From assembly GCF_000314005.1 (NCBI RefSeq), contig NZ_JH980292.1:4562121-4626120 (forward strand): a stretch of 64,000 nt of DNA, read 5' to 3'. The notes under the pieces were generated by a model. That model saw only the letters and a program-made list of their open reading frames with translations, was not told where the DNA came from and did not search any database. A program made the translations under genes and the position numbers. Below, in pieces: positions 62,222 to 64,000 of this stretch. This DNA is from Spirulina subsalsa PCC 9445. Its GTDB lineage: Bacteria > Cyanobacteriota > Cyanobacteriia > Cyanobacteriales > Spirulinaceae. Numbering within the stretch: the first letter of the stretch is position 1; every line of letters begins with the position of its first letter.

Positions 62222-64000
62222 TTACTTCTTCGATTGCACTAAAACTTTAAAAGAATTCCCTCCCCTTGGTATCTCCTCAATAATCGCCCCATAATCCATG
62301 ACTAATATTCTATCTGTGTGCTGCAAACAGTCTGGATAACGAGAAACTAGAATTACAGTCATTTTCGGATAAAAATAGCGCAGATTTTCCATGATTTCTG
62401 TAAGTTCCTCCCGTGCAATGGCATGGGTCACTTGATCTAAAATTAAAAGACTGGGATGCTGTAATAAACAACGAGTTAAAAGGATTTTCTGCTGTTCCCC
62501 TTCCGAGGGAAGTAAGCCATTTTTGCCCAAGAACGTGTCATACTGTTGTGGCAGTGTCATCACCCAAGGATGAAGTCGGGTGATTTGGCAAATTTCCTCA
62601 ATCTGTTCTAAGCAACTCTGGGCTTGAAAAGGGGCTAGGTTTTCGGCTATAGTGTCGGAAAGAATGGGCATTTGTTGGGAAGCAATGGCAATCTGATTCT
62701 GTAATAATTGAGGCCGAATTTGACTAATATTTCGCCCATCCCAAAGAATTTGACCTGTTGAGCAAGGACGAGATAAACTGAGGAGTTGAATCAGGGTGGT
62801 TTTCCCCGCACCACTTTTCCCTGTAATGCCTAACCATTCTCCTGCACAAAGGGTAAAATTAAGCGGTGGTTGACTCGGATAAAGGTCACTAAAGTGGGGG
62901 AGAATGATATTTTTAACTTGTAAGTTATGGTGAAGGGGAGGGAGGGGAGAGGTAGCAGAATTTAAGTTGTCAGAATTTAACTTAAGGGGAGGGGAGGAGA
63001 TTGTTGTCTCTTGAATAGACTGCCACGCAAGGCCATTTTTTAGCCATTGATACCCTACTGCTATCCCTTGACTGAGGGCCATAAAAAGGGATTGACTAAT
63101 CAACCCAAAGGCGATAAGTTGTCCTAGGCTGAGTTGTTGGGTCAGGAGAAGATGAGAACCTACCCAGAGCATCACGCCTAGGGTAATTTGACCGATACTT
63201 TGATAAAGTTTGAGGTGTTGGCTTAGGGTATAATCTAAGGTCTGTTGTCCGTTTAAATGGTGTCGCCACGATAGAGAAAGGTTTTGCTGGATTGTCTGCT
63301 GTAGGGTGTCTCGTTGGTGGAGGGAAGAGGGGAGAATTTGCAGGCTGAGTAATGACTGAATCCAGTGTTGCTGGAATTTTTGCTCTAAGTTGCTTTGGGT
63401 GTCTATAGACTGCCGCGCTAGACTGAAGAGGAAGCTACTCAATAGTAAGCAGAATAACAGGCTGAATAAAAGGATTAAGGTTAGGAAAATGTTATAGAAG
63501 CTGAGGAGAAATGCCCCCAAAAGGCAAAAACTGCTGTTGAGGAGGAGGGGGATTAACTCACTATCCAGAAAAGAGGTTATATGTGACACTCTTTTCCCAT
63601 TATATAATACCTCACCTAATTTGTTTTTGTCAAGGGGAGATTGAAAAAAATCTGAAAAATGTTGAAAGAGAAAGCGCAGTATTTTCTGATTGATTTTATG
63701 GGCAAAGGCGCGCCAGATTTTTAGACGAATCTGATTAATGGTGATCTGACCGATGATGAGGAAAAGGAGGAGAAGGGCTAAACTGTTGAGGGTCGCTAAT
63801 CGTTGCTGAAAAAAGACGTGATCAATGAGAATATGTAAGATAACCGGGGGACTGAGGGAGAAAAGGGCGCTGGTGAAACTGAGCAAGAGGAGCAGGAAAA
63901 AGGGAGTAAAATGCTGTTGAATTTGCTGGGAGAGGAGGGCTTTTAAGGAGCCTAAAGGGGAGGGATGGGAGGGGGAGTCTAAATGGAGGATCTGCTTGTG
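62222..64000 (-). CDS. ABC exporter subunit with degenerate nucleotide-binding domain, N-terminus outside the window
   Basis: A fused permease-ATPase, open to the window edge with no stop, so any N-terminal extension (for example a C39 peptidase) is unseen. At least five membrane helices precede an ABC domain with intact Walker A GKSGAGKTT (62795-62830). Key catalytic positions differ: Walker B reads LLILDQVTHA with Gln at the catalytic Glu (codon 62432-62434), the signature is LPSEGEQQ instead of LSGGQxQ, and the H-loop reads ILVSRYPD with Arg at the His position (codon 62339-62341). Such half-sites are known from asymmetric heterodimeric exporters. It lies upstream of hlyD, supporting a type I secretion unit. 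Confidence 0.85.
   Translation of the reverse strand, partial: HKQILHLDSPSHPSPLGSLKALLSQQIQQHFTPFFLLLLLSFTSALFSLSPPVILHILIDHVFFQQRLATLNSLALLLLFLIIGQITINQIRLKIWRAFAHKINQKILRFLFQHFSDFFQSPLDKNKLGEVLYNGKRVSHITSFLDSELIPLLLNSSFCLLGAFLLSFYNIFLTLILLFSLLFCLLLSSFLFSLARQSIDTQSNLEQKFQQHWIQSLLSLQILPSSLHQRDTLQQTIQQNLSLSWRHHLNGQQTLDYTLSQHLKLYQSIGQITLGVMLWVGSHLLLTQQLSLGQLIAFGLISQSLFMALSQGIAVGYQWLKNGLAWQSIQETTISSPPLKLNSDNLNSATSPLPPLHHNLQVKNIILPHFSDLYPSQPPLNFTLCAGEWLGITGKSGAGKTTLIQLLSLSRPCSTGQILWDGRNISQIRPQLLQNQIAIASQQMPILSDTIAENLAPFQAQSCLEQIEEICQITRLHPWVMTLPQQYDTFLGKNGLLPSEGEQQKILLTRCLLQHPSLLILDQVTHAIAREELTEIMENLRYFYPKMTVILVSRYPDCLQHTDRILVMDYGAIIEEIPRGGNSFKVLVQSKK

Overview
This is a cyanobacterial chromosome segment. 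The clearest signs are a dnaE gene split inside an intein (the C-terminal half is here), frequent GCGATCGC (HIP1) octamers, a TLP40/CYP38-like lumenal cyclophilin, neighbouring cyanophycin synthetase and cyanophycinase genes, a class III polyhydroxybutyrate (PHB) locus and heptameric STRR-type tandem repeats. Genus and species cannot be fixed from the sequence alone.

Layout. 1-990: 3' end of gcvT and a DUF1232 membrane protein. 1045-2443: a frameshifted solitary tnpB element sitting inside a palindrome. 2503-7071: a complete PHB set on the minus strand (phaA, phaB, phaE, phaC), able to take acetyl-CoA to polymer. 7522-8814: a decayed type II restriction-modification (R-M) locus (C-box, C-type regulator, truncated PD-(D/E)XK nuclease, adenine methylase). 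8974-13887: dihydroorotate-dehydrogenase-like gene and nifJ. 14882-27000: mostly housekeeping or conserved genes (FAD amine oxidase, cyclophilin, thiL, yebC, UPF0182, sbcD-like, methyltransferase, a GH13 enzyme resembling glucosylglycerol hydrolase). 27045-38270: envelope and general genes (GHL10, PBP1A, lepB, msrA, two tandem membrane paralogues, DUF3747, trmD), with several repeat elements between them. 38362-42110: cphB and cphA, the nitrogen-reserve pair, closed by a strong terminator.

42349-48405 is the accessory island of most interest. A plus-strand pair (HEPN-like protein, then a large protein with a BolA/IbaG-like head, a KGGVGR-type ParA/MinD ATPase and a second P-loop ATPase) converges on a minus-strand pair (a membrane-anchored coiled-coil TerB-C protein and a DUF2791/BrxD-type ATPase). 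Both pairs have overlapping reading frames, suggesting coupled translation. They resemble bacterial conflict or defence cassettes; no function is demonstrated by sequence alone.

48505-59979: class III adenylate cyclase with GAF/PAS sensors, split dnaE-C in an apparent operon with a conserved membrane protein, a multi-PAS histidine kinase, a phosphodiester glycosidase-type protein, and a response regulator carrying a histidine-less HisKA-like tail. 60041-64000: a HlyD-type membrane fusion protein and an ABC exporter subunit with degenerate catalytic motifs (open at the window edge), with the relic of an MNT nucleotidyltransferase between them. No rRNA, tRNA or CRISPR array was recognised.
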